Positions 1-9,118 of a stretch of 29,518 nucleotides of DNA are shown here, in pieces. A program made the translations under genes and the position numbers. The first letter of the stretch is position 1, and each line of letters begins with the position of its first letter. The DNA lies in NCBI GenBank assembly GCA_965371805.1, contig CBDUZW010000065.1, forward strand, positions 1 to 29,518, in the 5' to 3' direction. The notes under the pieces are model-generated. The model was not told the origin of the DNA. It worked only from the letters and a program-made list of their open reading frames with translations, and did not search any database. Source of the stretch: JAOZTV01 sp965371805 (lineage in GTDB: Bacteria > Acidobacteriota > Aminicenantia > UBA2199).

Positions 1-59
1 TTTTTTATGACGCAACCAGTAGTAGTTTAAAGTGTTTTTTTATGATTCAATTCGTGTCC

Positions 60-88
60 TTGAAAAAAAATATTATTTACTTTAATAT
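60..88 (+). promoter_or_regulatory. candidate promoter of the cas operon
   Basis: TTGAAA at 60-65 is followed after 17 bp by TAATAT at 83-88, a good sigma70-type match. It would give a leader of about 150 nt before cas6. The rest of 1-242 is AT-rich and I see no gene in it. In such AT-rich DNA chance matches are common, so this is only a candidate. Confidence 0.35.
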
Positions 89-242
89 CTTTATGTTTAA
101 TAAATTTTTAATAAAAGTATCAGGTAGATTTTAATTTATTTATGGATTTTATATTTAATCTGAGTTTTTGCTGAATAAAACTTAATGGCGGAAGCTTATT
201 TCAGGTAAGATATGGAAATAGATAAAATTTTAAGGATGCAAA

Positions 243-983
243 ATGAGAATAAAAATTTCAGCTGTTTCTAACAGAAAGATTGTTTTAAAAACCGGTTATC
301 AATATCAAATGCAGGGGTTGGTTTATAACCTGATAGATAAACATAGTGCCGATTGGCTACATAACGAAGGATTCAAATTTGAAAAAAGAAGATATCCTCT
401 CTTTAATTTTTCAGAAATATTGGAACGTGGGAAATATAACCCGGATTTAAAAATATTTTCGTTTAATGAACAGATTAGTTTTTATATTTCCTCTCCGGTT
501 GACTGGATATTAGAACAGATTGCAAAAAATGCAGTCACTAAAGAGGAACTAATGTTAGGGCAGAACAATATCATAATCACAGCAATCGAAGTCTTTAAAC
601 AGATAGAGATAGATAAAGAAAAAGTAAGGATTAATTGTTTAACTCCTATTGAGGTGCATTCAACTTTAACAAAAGCAGACGGGGCAAAAAAGACCTATTA
701 TTATTCTCCAGATGAAAGAGAATTCTCAGAGTTTGTAAATGAAAATTTAAAGAAAAAATGGACTTCACTTTATCAAAAAAATTGTCCATACAAATTAAAG
801 ATATCTCCAGTAAATATAAAATATAATAAGGAAAGAAAAAGAAATTTTAAAGAAACAATAATAAAAGGTTGGTCAGGACATTTTTATCTGGAAGGGAATA
901 AAGAATTGATTGAATTAGCATTTGACGCAGGATTAGGATCAAGAAACAGTGCTGGATGGGGAATGATAGAATTGGTCGGATGA
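243..983 (+). CDS. cas6: Cas6 CRISPR RNA endoribonuclease
   Basis: A 246-aa protein that would cut the array transcript inside each repeat to make mature crRNAs. The C-terminus carries the Gly-rich loop diagnostic of Cas6 (G230 to G240, GLGSRNSAGWG), which contacts the repeat RNA. Histidines at 34 and 40 lie where the catalytic His of the N-terminal ferredoxin-like domain usually sits. The start is supported by AAGGA at 232-236, six bases before the ATG. It is first in the cas operon, as is common in type I-B. Length and motifs are normal for the family; the catalytic His is inferred from position only. Confidence 0.93.
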   Translation: MRIKISAVSNRKIVLKTGYQYQMQGLVYNLIDKHSADWLHNEGFKFEKRRYPLFNFSEILERGKYNPDLKIFSFNEQISFYISSPVDWILEQIAKNAVTKEELMLGQNNIIITAIEVFKQIEIDKEKVRINCLTPIEVHSTLTKADGAKKTYYYSPDEREFSEFVNENLKKKWTSLYQKNCPYKLKISPVNIKYNKERKRNFKETIIKGWSGHFYLEGNKELIELAFDAGLGSRNSAGWGMIELVG

Positions 984-1027
984 ATGAACATAATAAATAT
1001 TATTATTAAAATGTTTTATACATTTTT

Positions 1028-1056
1028 TTGCATTTTGTCTGAAACTATAATATAAT
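1028..1056 (+). promoter_or_regulatory. candidate internal promoter upstream of cas8b
   Basis: TTGCAT at 1028-1033 and a consensus TATAAT at 1051-1056 are separated by 17 bp in the 86-bp gap between cas6 and cas8b. Transcription would start about 1063, only about 7 nt before the cas8b ATG. The mRNA would be nearly leaderless, which fits the lack of a visible Shine-Dalgarno sequence there. This could uncouple effector expression from cas6. Confidence 0.4.
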
Positions 1057-1069
1057 TTTACAGAAAATT

Positions 1070-2764
1070 ATGATTTATGATATTTTAGAAACTTTTGAGA
1101 AACAATATAAGGAAAAAGGTGATAAACTAATATTAGATAATTATATTTTGAAAGATGGCCTATATGTGAAAATAAATAAAAACGAAGAACTTGAATACTA
1201 TATATATAAAAACAATAAAAATGAAAAGGTTAAAGAGTATTGTTTTAAAGACTTGTCCGGCAATATTAAATCAAGTCTGTATGAGTGGTTTAAAGAAAGG
1301 GATTATTACAGTAGCTATTTAAATTCAAACAAGGCTTTTGGAGATAAAAAAATTCATAATGTGAATTATCTCTCACTTTTTATAAAACTTGAAAGTTTTA
1401 CAAGTAATGATAAAAATAAATTGATTTCTGATGATGCAATTGAATTACAATATAAAAACCTAAAAACTTATGAAAAGTTCCATAAAAAAGAAGAAAAAGA
1501 AATTTTAAAAAGTGTAAAAGATGAAATTGATAATATTGAACGCCTAAATGATGTTGATAATAAATATAGCATCATTAAGGAAAAACTTGATTCTATTATC
1601 GAAATGGCTAAAGATTATAATATTACCAATTATATAAAGGTTTTTTTTGATGAATATATTGGAAAATACAAAAAAGAGAGCAGTTTTTATTATGCTATTA
1701 AGATATTCAATGATATAAAATATAGTGAAATGATTAATAGTAAGGTATGGGGTGCGTCAGATTCAAATTTTGGTTTAAATAGCAAGAAACCATTTTTTGA
1801 ATCAAAAACAAAATGGAGCTCATCACCTCCGTTTATGATTACTAAAGAAAATGCTTTAAAACTTAAACGTTTTTTTGACTGGTTAAATGTTCAAGATTAT
1901 AAAGACAATTTTCCATTAGCAAAAGAGTTTTTTTTTCATAAACATTCACAAAATGGAAAAGCAGTAATTGATGATTTTGATTATATTCCAAGCAAAATAG
2001 ATGTAAATAATAATAAACTAAAAAAATCAATTTATTTTAAAAATCATCTCATTATTAGAGATGGAAAAAGAGTAATAGAAGATAAAACCATTGACTTGCT
2101 TTGGGAGTTAGAAAAACAGGTTCATGAAGTTTTTTATAATAGTCAATTGATAAATAATTATTTTGGAGAAGTTTATAAGAAGTTAGATGCTTCTTTTCGA
2201 TCTCTTATATATTTAACAAGAGAGAGCATGGTAAATTATTTTAAAAAATATGATGAAAGAAGTTTTTATGGAATTGTAAAAAAATACGGTTCTAAATTTA
2301 TTTTGGAACATATTAGAAAAAATCGTATGCTACAAGCCTCTCTAAGTTTAAATTTGAAATTATCATTATTGACACATAAAGGAGAAATAGTTATGAATAT
2401 TAAATCAATGCAGGAAAATATAATCAAAAAATTAGAAAAATCAAACTATGATAATTTATCAAGTGAAGAATTTTGCTATCTTACTGGTCAGGTTGCAATG
2501 TATTTAGTAGGCAGAAGTAAAAAAAAAGACAAGAAAGGTGACATGTTAGATCCTTTTTTAAAAATCAAGAGAATAGATAAACTAAAAAATGAAATCCGTT
2601 TTTTTTATTCAAAATACAATCATGAAATTGCTTTAGGTAATAAAAAAATTAATAATGCACTAAGTTTGATAATGGCGTATGAAAATGAAAGCCAAATAAA
2701 CCTTGATTGTTTTTTAGTCGGTGTATTGAGCAACAATATTTTTTATATGAAAAAAGAGGATTAA
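1070..2764 (+). CDS. cas8b: Cas8b (Csh1-type) large subunit of type I-B Cascade
   Basis: A 564-aa Lys/Asn-rich protein. The N-terminus (ILDNYILKDGLYVKIN) and overall length match the Csh1 / Cas8b family, the large Cascade subunit that recognises the PAM and recruits Cas3. It sits second in the operon, between cas6 and the Csh2-type Cas7, as expected for type I-B. There is no clear ribosome binding site; the ATG at 1070 was kept because a TATAAT lies just upstream. The last codons supply the GAGGA ribosome binding site for the following ATPase gene, which starts only 2 nt after the stop. Cas8 proteins diverge strongly, so the subtype rests on both sequence feel and context. Confidence 0.85.
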   Translation: MIYDILETFEKQYKEKGDKLILDNYILKDGLYVKINKNEELEYYIYKNNKNEKVKEYCFKDLSGNIKSSLYEWFKERDYYSSYLNSNKAFGDKKIHNVNYLSLFIKLESFTSNDKNKLISDDAIELQYKNLKTYEKFHKKEEKEILKSVKDEIDNIERLNDVDNKYSIIKEKLDSIIEMAKDYNITNYIKVFFDEYIGKYKKESSFYYAIKIFNDIKYSEMINSKVWGASDSNFGLNSKKPFFESKTKWSSSPPFMITKENALKLKRFFDWLNVQDYKDNFPLAKEFFFHKHSQNGKAVIDDFDYIPSKIDVNNNKLKKSIYFKNHLIIRDGKRVIEDKTIDLLWELEKQVHEVFYNSQLINNYFGEVYKKLDASFRSLIYLTRESMVNYFKKYDERSFYGIVKKYGSKFILEHIRKNRMLQASLSLNLKLSLLTHKGEIVMNIKSMQENIIKKLEKSNYDNLSSEEFCYLTGQVAMYLVGRSKKKDKKGDMLDPFLKIKRIDKLKNEIRFFYSKYNHEIALGNKKINNALSLIMAYENESQINLDCFLVGVLSNNIFYMKKED

Positions 2765-2766
2765 AA

Positions 2767-4197
2767 ATGAATTATTGGCATATGCAACTTCATCCAGATG
2801 ATATACACTGGGAAAGAGAGAAGGAGTTACTTGAAAAAACGAGTTTGATTGGACTTGGTTTAGGAAATAAAAGTCAAATAGATCAATTTATTTTGGAAAT
2901 TAAAATTGATGATATAGTATTAATAAGAAGGGGAGTGGTTCCAATAGCACTAGTTAGAGTTATTAGTAAAAGTGTAGAGAACGAGCTACAAGAAAATGAT
3001 TTTAACAGTTTAGATTGGTTTAAATATCGTAGAAAGGTTGAGGTATTAGATTTTGCAATAGGCAGTGATCAGGCAGCATTCCCCTCGCCATCATTAACAA
3101 TAAAAAAAGCTAAGAATGAAAATACAGAATCATATAAATACATTGAAAGGTGGTATAAAAAAACTGAAGCAGGTATTATGATTCGGCATATCTATATTGA
3201 AAATTACAAAATGTTTAAGACATTTAATATATCATTTGCAAAAGACAATAAACCTCTTCCACTAATAGTTCTTGCTGGTGTAAATGGGAGTGGCAAAACT
3301 ACTTTATTAGAGTACTTAAAGGATTTTACAAATTTATTAAAAGACGTTGATGAAAGTTATGTGAAATTTGAAAATATTAAGGATGCATCAATTGAAACCT
3401 TGAATAGCTTTTCTAATAAGATTGGAGAAAAACCTATTGCCGGAATTTATAAAAAAAGTATTATATACATCCCATTTTCAAAAAATATAGATGATTTTAA
3501 AAAATCTCTGGTTGGTTATCAAAAAGACATAATGTATAAAAAAGATATTAAACCAAGTGAGAGTTATCAAATAATTGTAGATAATATTGAGCGTTATCTT
3601 GGAGTATTTGATTTAGATGCCAGATTTGATGGACTAGATGAAAAAGGACAAATTTATTTTAAAAATAGTAGAGGTGTCCGTTTTTCTATTGATGAACTAT
3701 CCAGTGGACAAAAGACTGTTCTAATAAAATTATTAGATTTATATATCCAAAATGTAGTCGGTAAGGTGATCTTAATAGATGAGCCGGAACTTTCATTACA
3801 TCCTTCCTGGCAAAACAAAATTTTGAGTTTATATGAAAAATTTGCCATAGATAACAATTGTCAGATTATCATTGCAACTCATTCACCTCAAATTATCGGA
3901 AGTGCAAAAAATGAATATATACGGGTATTAAAATTTGATAAAAATAATAATATTGAAGTAATAAATGATCTTATAGCGTATGGAAGAGATGTGTCTTGGG
4001 TTTTAGAAGAAGTAATGGATGCTGAACATACAAGAGAGAAAACAATTGTTAAAAAAATTGAAGAGATTGAAGTACTGTTAAATGATGAAAAGTTTTTGGA
4101 AGTGGAAAAAGCAATAGATAGTCTGGAAAATATTATTGGTAAGTATGACAGTGAGTTAGTCAGATTGAGAACAGTTCTTGAATTTGAGAGAGATTAG
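2767..4197 (+). CDS. PtuA-like AAA/ABC ATPase with N-terminal EVE-like domain (Septu-type), inside the cas operon
   Basis: The ATG at 2767 is preferred over an upstream start inside cas8b because GAGGA lies just before it; the product is 476 aa. Residues 1 to about 100 resemble an EVE/PUA-fold domain (opening NYWHMQLHPDD, then a strand pattern around IDDIVLIRRG), a fold that in other proteins reads modified bases or RNA. Residues 140-380 form an SMC/OLD-like ABC ATPase: Walker A GVNGSGKT (171-178), signature LSSGQ (311-315), Walker B VILIDEPELSLHP (334-346) and switch-His ATHSPQII (370-377). The C-terminus (YGRDVSWVLEEVMDAEHTR) resembles the tail of Septu PtuA and retron-Ec78 ATPases. The next gene, 6 nt downstream, is an HNH nuclease, the usual PtuB partner. 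The expected role is sensing phage infection and controlling the nuclease. It is not a standard cas gene. The EVE assignment is less sure than the ATPase. Confidence 0.85.
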   Translation: MNYWHMQLHPDDIHWEREKELLEKTSLIGLGLGNKSQIDQFILEIKIDDIVLIRRGVVPIALVRVISKSVENELQENDFNSLDWFKYRRKVEVLDFAIGSDQAAFPSPSLTIKKAKNENTESYKYIERWYKKTEAGIMIRHIYIENYKMFKTFNISFAKDNKPLPLIVLAGVNGSGKTTLLEYLKDFTNLLKDVDESYVKFENIKDASIETLNSFSNKIGEKPIAGIYKKSIIYIPFSKNIDDFKKSLVGYQKDIMYKKDIKPSESYQIIVDNIERYLGVFDLDARFDGLDEKGQIYFKNSRGVRFSIDELSSGQKTVLIKLLDLYIQNVVGKVILIDEPELSLHPSWQNKILSLYEKFAIDNNCQIIIATHSPQIIGSAKNEYIRVLKFDKNNNIEVINDLIAYGRDVSWVLEEVMDAEHTREKTIVKKIEEIEVLLNDEKFLEVEKAIDSLENIIGKYDSELVRLRTVLEFERD

Positions 4198-4203
4198 ACT
4201 TCT

Positions 4204-4893
4204 ATGAAAAAAATACTTAAAGGAATTGAACCAAATACTCTGACAGAATATAGATCTTCAATACCAATAAGAAATAGGAATAGGTTGAATGTTTATAATG
4301 ATTTTAATCATAAATCGAAACAAGAGTGTAAAAATAATAAAACTGGAAATTTAAGAAAGCAACTTTTAGAAGAGCAAGGGTATATTTGCTGTTATTGTAT
4401 GAGTAGAATAGATTGTTATAATAGTAAGATTGAGCACTTTAAAGATCAGACTAATAATAGACCTTTACAGATAACTTATAGTAATTTGTTTATTGCTTGT
4501 AGAGGAAACGAAGGGCAACCATATGTGAAACAGCATTGTGATACATTTAAAGGTAAAATTAGTTTGAATTCTATTGATTTACTTAAAAACATTGAGAATC
4601 AGGTTAAGTATAAACCCGGTAATGGTATACTCTTTTCTAATCAGAAAAACATTAATCAAGAGATAAACGAAGTACTGAATCTTAATACAAAAACCTTAAA
4701 AAAAAACAGAAAACAAGCATATGAAGGTTATTTAAATAATTTAAAAAAAAAGTTTGGAATTAGTAACGCATGGAGCAAGAATAATTTAGAAAAAGAGCTT
4801 ATTAGATATCAAGACAGAGATATAAATAATAAATTCAAACAATTTAGTGAAATGTTTGTGTTTTTTTTAAATAAAAAAATAAAATCATTATAG
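4204..4893 (+). CDS. PtuB-like HNH endonuclease (TIGR02646-like), partner of the upstream ATPase
   Basis: A 229-aa protein with a zinc-HNH core: a CxxC pair (C62, C65), the catalytic EHF (E77-H78-F79), N94 in YSNLFIAC, and the second metal cluster with C99 and HCD (H111-C112-D113) followed by KG (116-117). This order matches the TIGR02646 family, which includes the HNH subunits of retron-Ec78 and Septu systems; these cut DNA or tRNA once released by their ATPase. All core residues are present, so the enzyme should be active. It starts 6 nt after the ATPase stop and ends 9 nt before cas7. The substrate cannot be told from sequence. It is not fused to Cas5 or Cas8, unlike the known type I HNH-Cascade variants. 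Confidence 0.87.
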   Translation: MKKILKGIEPNTLTEYRSSIPIRNRNRLNVYNDFNHKSKQECKNNKTGNLRKQLLEEQGYICCYCMSRIDCYNSKIEHFKDQTNNRPLQITYSNLFIACRGNEGQPYVKQHCDTFKGKISLNSIDLLKNIENQVKYKPGNGILFSNQKNINQEINEVLNLNTKTLKKNRKQAYEGYLNNLKKKFGISNAWSKNNLEKELIRYQDRDINNKFKQFSEMFVFFLNKKIKSL

Positions 4894-4902
4894 GAGTTAA
4901 AT

Positions 4903-5850
4903 ATGAACAGAGTGTATGGAGTATTAGGAATCAGTTCAAAAATGTCAAACTGGAATGCGGATTTTACAGGCAGACCAAAATCAACAAGTAATGGGGAAAT
5001 CTTTGGAAGTGATAAAGCTTTCAAATACCCCATGAAGAAAATGTGGGAAAATGAAGGTAAAAAGGTTTTATTTATTAAGAGTTGGAAAGAACATAAAGCA
5101 AAAAAGGAGGATGAAGGAAGCAGTATTGTTCCAAATAATTTAGGAGAAAGATATGCTAAATTATTTTCTCAAATAGATAAAAAAAAAACTTCAACTAACG
5201 AAGTTCTGGCAAACCTTTTTGATTGTATTGATATTAAAAATTTTGGGGCGACATTTGCTGAAGAGGGACAAAATATATCAATTACAGGCGCAGTTCAATT
5301 TGGACAGGGTTTTAATAAATATGATGATACAAATATTGAAGTACAAGACATATTATCTCCATTTACGGATTCAAAAGCAGAAGAAAAAGGTAAAGAAGCT
5401 AAACAATCCACGTTAGGAACAAAAATCACCGTTGACGAAGCGCATTATTTTTATGGTTTTTCAATAAATCCTCAAAACTATGATGAGTATAAAGACTTCT
5501 TAGGTGATGATTTTCAAGGTTATACAGAAGAAAATTATAAAGAATTCAAGAGAGTTGCTCTGGTTTCTGCAACATCTTTTGCTACAAACTCAAAATTTGG
5601 TTCTAATAATGAATTTGGTCTATTTATTGAAACTAAAAAAGACTCAAAATATTATCTTCCTGATCTTTCAGAATATATAACTTATAATAGTGAAATAAAT
5701 GAGATAGATCTTACAAAATTAAATGAAATATTAAAGAAGGAAAATATTGAATCTATTGAAATTTACTATAATCCTGTAACTACAAAAATCAATACATTAA
5801 ACTTGGAGGCAAACTATTTTAATATTATTACTAAGCAAGAATTGAAATGA
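4903..5850 (+). CDS. cas7: Cas7 (Csh2-type) backbone subunit of type I-B Cascade
   Basis: A 315-aa protein opening with MNRVYGVLGISSKMSNWNAD and a GRPKSTSNGEIFGSD segment, typical of the Csh2 / Cas7b family, the RAMP subunit that polymerises along the crRNA spacer. A strong ribosome binding site (TAGGAG) precedes the ATG, placed directly behind the HNH gene. Its stop overlaps the cas5 start (ATGA), indicating translational coupling. Length is normal for Csh2. Confidence 0.9.
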   Translation: MNRVYGVLGISSKMSNWNADFTGRPKSTSNGEIFGSDKAFKYPMKKMWENEGKKVLFIKSWKEHKAKKEDEGSSIVPNNLGERYAKLFSQIDKKKTSTNEVLANLFDCIDIKNFGATFAEEGQNISITGAVQFGQGFNKYDDTNIEVQDILSPFTDSKAEEKGKEAKQSTLGTKITVDEAHYFYGFSINPQNYDEYKDFLGDDFQGYTEENYKEFKRVALVSATSFATNSKFGSNNEFGLFIETKKDSKYYLPDLSEYITYNSEINEIDLTKLNEILKKENIESIEIYYNPVTTKINTLNLEANYFNIITKQELK

Positions 5851-6620
5851 AAGCAATAAGTTTTGAATTAAGTGGGAAAACAGCATTTTTTAAAAAACCG
5901 GATGTAAATGTTTACACTTATTTTACCTATAATAATATTCATAAACCGGCTCTTCTTGGGCTATTGGGAGCGATTTTAGGTTTGGGGGGATATAATCAAC
6001 AATTTGATAAGAATAGTCAGTTAAAAACAAAAAAGAAACAAATTCATGAAGGCTTTCCTGAATATTACGAAAAGCTTAACAAGTTAAAAGTTTCAATATC
6101 TCCAATAACAAATCATGGATATTTTACTAAAAAAATTCAAGTTTTTAATAATAGTGTTGGATATGCTTCAAAAGAACAGGGAGGTAATCTTATTATTAGA
6201 GAACAGTGGCTTGAAAATCCAAAATGGGAAATACTGCTTCTTGATGACAACTCTATTGATCGTACATTATTTGATAAATTAAAAGATTACTTAAGAAATT
6301 ACAAGACTGAATTTATTCCATATCTTGGCAAAAATGATCATCCTGCAAAGATTTCTAAAAAACAAATTATTAATTTAAAACAAAATGATTTTAATGGAAA
6401 AATAACGTCTCTTTTTGTTAATAAAGATTTTATTCTAAGTAGTTTTCCACCAAGAGATGAAGAGGGCTTTCTGCATAAGGAGGTGGCTCCAATTCGTTTG
6501 AAAGAAAAATACCATTTTTATGAATATGAAATGCTTGCTTATACTAATTTCAAAATGGAACTTCTCAATCCTGAACAAAAGGTGTTTTCTTTTGAAAACA
6601 AGAATTATTTCTTCTTTTAG
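5847..6620 (+). CDS. cas5: Cas5 (type I-B) crRNA 5'-handle-binding subunit
   Basis: A 257-aa protein. The N-terminal stretch (KAISFELSGKTAFFKKPDVN, then a Gly-rich HKPALLGLLGAILGLGGY) is characteristic of Cas5 of the Hmari/Tneap (I-B) group, which caps the crRNA 5' handle. The start overlaps the cas7 stop by 4 nt. cas3 begins 8 nt downstream. No HNH domain is fused to it, so the HNH protein encoded upstream is a separate polypeptide. Confidence 0.9.
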   Translation: MKAISFELSGKTAFFKKPDVNVYTYFTYNNIHKPALLGLLGAILGLGGYNQQFDKNSQLKTKKKQIHEGFPEYYEKLNKLKVSISPITNHGYFTKKIQVFNNSVGYASKEQGGNLIIREQWLENPKWEILLLDDNSIDRTLFDKLKDYLRNYKTEFIPYLGKNDHPAKISKKQIINLKQNDFNGKITSLFVNKDFILSSFPPRDEEGFLHKEVAPIRLKEKYHFYEYEMLAYTNFKMELLNPEQKVFSFENKNYFFF

Positions 6621-6628
6621 AAGTTATA

Positions 6629-9106
6629 ATGTATTTAGATTTTAAAACACTTAATTTAACTGAAAATATTGATGATATTTTTGCTCATAATAAAGAAGAT
6701 AAAAACAAAGAAACTCTTCATGAACATTCAAAATTAACAAAGACATATCTAAATAAACTTATTAGAGCAAAGAATTTATCAGGAATTATTAATTTTTTAC
6801 TTAAAACACTGTCAAGCAAAAACCAAGAATTATTAAAAACAATGTTCTATAATGCTGTCTATTTGCATGATTTAGGGAAAATTAATCCATCTTTTCAAAG
6901 AGGTAAAATGAATAATGAATTATTTCCAGAAACAACTGAATCGTCAAATCATTCCAAACTATCTGCTCAAAAATATGTTGATTTGTTTTATGATAAGATT
7001 CAAAGTAGAAATATAGAAGATGAACAGGAGTATTATAGTTTGATTTTTATACTATATACTTTTGCATATCAGATTTCAAAACATCATGGAAGGTTAACTT
7101 CCTTTGATGATTTTCTTTTAAAAAAAGATAATAACTTTCAAAATGCTAAAAATTCTCTTCAAAAATTAAATATCCCTAAATTTGAACTATATATTTTGAA
7201 TAAATTACTCTTTTCGCTTTTAGTTAGCAGTGACTATTATGCAACTACAGAATATATGGCTGATCTAAAAAGTAATGATTTTGGCGTATTTAATGATAAG
7301 ATGATAGATCAATTAATTGATAGATTTGAAAATTCAAATATTGTAAAACAAATTAATGATTTTAAAGTCAATAAATATAAATTTTCAGATGAAGATATTA
7401 ATAAATTAAGAACAGAGATGTTTATAGAATCAGAAACAAATCTAATGGAGAATCTTGATAAAAATATTTTCTACCTGGAGGCACCTACAGGTAGTGGCAA
7501 AACAATTACATCAATAAATCTTGCTTTAAAATTATTAAAAAATAAGAATAAAACTAACAAACTCTTCTATATTTTTCCCTTTAATACCTTAGTCGAACAG
7601 ACAAAAAAAACCTTTGATGAGATATTTACAGACATTGTTGATGTTGAAGTTGTTAATTCTATTACACCTCTTAAAAAAGACAAAGAGGATAAACAGGAAT
7701 ATGAAGAAACAAAATATGAGAATGCGTATATTAACAGATTGTTTTTTCATAGTCCCATTATTTTAACTACCCATATAAGTCTTTTTAACATTTTATTTGG
7801 AACTTCAAAGGAAGATAATTACCCCCTCTGGCAATTAGCAAACTCTGTAATAATAATTGATGAGATACAATCATATAATAATAATTTATGGTGGTATATG
7901 ATTGAGTTCTTTCAAAAATATGCAAAATTGCTAAATATAACAATGATTATAATGTCGGCAACTCTACCAAAACTTGATAATTTACTTGATAAAAGTAGTG
8001 GTTTTGTCGATTTAATAAAAAACAGAGAATATTTTTTTGGAAATAAACTTTTTAAAGAGAGAGTAAAAATTGATTTTTCTTTACTTAAAAATGAAAGTTT
8101 TCAGGATTCTGACGAATTAAGAAAGAATAGAATTAATAATTTATTAAAAAAGATTAAAGAAGAGATAAAAAACTATAATAAAATTCTAATTGAATTTATA
8201 AAAAAAGATACAGCTAGAGATTTTTATAATGAATTAAAAAACAGTAATAAAGAATTTGAAATATTTGAATTAACCGGGGATGATAATAAAGCATATAGAG
8301 AATTTGTTATCTCAAAAACAAGGAAAAACATAAAAATTATTATTATTGCTACTCAGGTTATTGAAGCAGGTGTTGATATTGATATGGATATAGGTTTTAA
8401 AGATATATCAACTATTGATAGTGAAGAGCAGTTTATGGGAAGGGTTAATAGAAGCTGTAAAAAAGAAAATTCGAAAGTTTATTTTTTCTATTTAGATGAT
8501 GAACAAAAAGTTTATAGAGGTGATAATAGATTAGAGTTAAATTTGAGAGACAGTAATAATTTTCCAATATTAAGAGAAAAGAATTTTCAAGATTTTTATA
8601 AAAATGTGTTGAATAGAATCAAAAGAAATGGAAATAGTGTAAAACAAGGGGTATATAGCGAAATAGAAAATTTCAAGAATTATATTACCACTTTGAATTA
8701 TGCAAAAATCAGCAAGACAATGACATTAATTAATTCACAAAACTACACATTATATTTTCCATTCAAAATTGATATAAGTCAATATAAGATTAAAGAATTT
8801 GAAAATATTGATAGTAGCTTAATGACTGGTAATTTTTTAGATGGAAAAAAGGTTTGGATAGCATTTAATGATTTAAATAAAATAGAAAATTTTTCTGAAA
8901 TGAAATATAAAAAATCAAAGATTAATTCACTCATTCAGTTTTTTACTTTTAATATTATTAAGTATAATAATACCGAATTTCCATGCAAATTTGATGAAGA
9001 GATTGGAGGGATTTACTATATAAAAGAGTATCATGATTATATAACTGATGATTTAAAATTTATACGAAAAAAATATATAGAAGATTGTAATGATAATTTT
9101 TATTAG
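6629..9106 (+). CDS. cas3: Cas3 HD nuclease-helicase
   Basis: An 825-aa effector that unwinds and degrades the target DNA after Cascade binding. The N-terminal HD domain has the catalytic H80-D81 (YLHDLGK), H31/H33 upstream and the H152-H153 pair in KHHGRL. The SF2 helicase follows: Walker A APTGSGKT (285-292), motif II DEIQ (411-414), motif III SATLP (443-447), motif V ATQVIEAGVDID (574-585) and motif VI QFMGRVNR (601-608). All catalytic motifs are intact, so both nuclease and helicase should work. The order HD then helicase in one chain is standard. The ribosome binding site is weak, suggesting coupling to cas5. Confidence 0.95.
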   Translation: MYLDFKTLNLTENIDDIFAHNKEDKNKETLHEHSKLTKTYLNKLIRAKNLSGIINFLLKTLSSKNQELLKTMFYNAVYLHDLGKINPSFQRGKMNNELFPETTESSNHSKLSAQKYVDLFYDKIQSRNIEDEQEYYSLIFILYTFAYQISKHHGRLTSFDDFLLKKDNNFQNAKNSLQKLNIPKFELYILNKLLFSLLVSSDYYATTEYMADLKSNDFGVFNDKMIDQLIDRFENSNIVKQINDFKVNKYKFSDEDINKLRTEMFIESETNLMENLDKNIFYLEAPTGSGKTITSINLALKLLKNKNKTNKLFYIFPFNTLVEQTKKTFDEIFTDIVDVEVVNSITPLKKDKEDKQEYEETKYENAYINRLFFHSPIILTTHISLFNILFGTSKEDNYPLWQLANSVIIIDEIQSYNNNLWWYMIEFFQKYAKLLNITMIIMSATLPKLDNLLDKSSGFVDLIKNREYFFGNKLFKERVKIDFSLLKNESFQDSDELRKNRINNLLKKIKEEIKNYNKILIEFIKKDTARDFYNELKNSNKEFEIFELTGDDNKAYREFVISKTRKNIKIIIIATQVIEAGVDIDMDIGFKDISTIDSEEQFMGRVNRSCKKENSKVYFFYLDDEQKVYRGDNRLELNLRDSNNFPILREKNFQDFYKNVLNRIKRNGNSVKQGVYSEIENFKNYITTLNYAKISKTMTLINSQNYTLYFPFKIDISQYKIKEFENIDSSLMTGNFLDGKKVWIAFNDLNKIENFSEMKYKKSKINSLIQFFTFNIIKYNNTEFPCKFDEEIGGIYYIKEYHDYITDDLKFIRKKYIEDCNDNFY

Positions 9107-9118
9107 ATATTAAGCATA

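Noticed and set aside
1..242. Possible small genes before cas6
   Set aside because: Only very short AT-rich frames with no ribosome binding site or recognisable sequence; treated as upstream regulatory DNA.
2767..4893. Retron (Ec78-like) interpretation of the ATPase/HNH pair
   Set aside because: No reverse transcriptase gene and no msr-msd-like structured RNA is visible nearby; the pair stands alone within the cas operon.
4204..4893. HNH-Cascade (HNH fused to Cas5 or Cas8)
   Set aside because: The HNH protein has its own start, stop and N-terminal region, and both Cas5 and Cas8b are complete separate genes.
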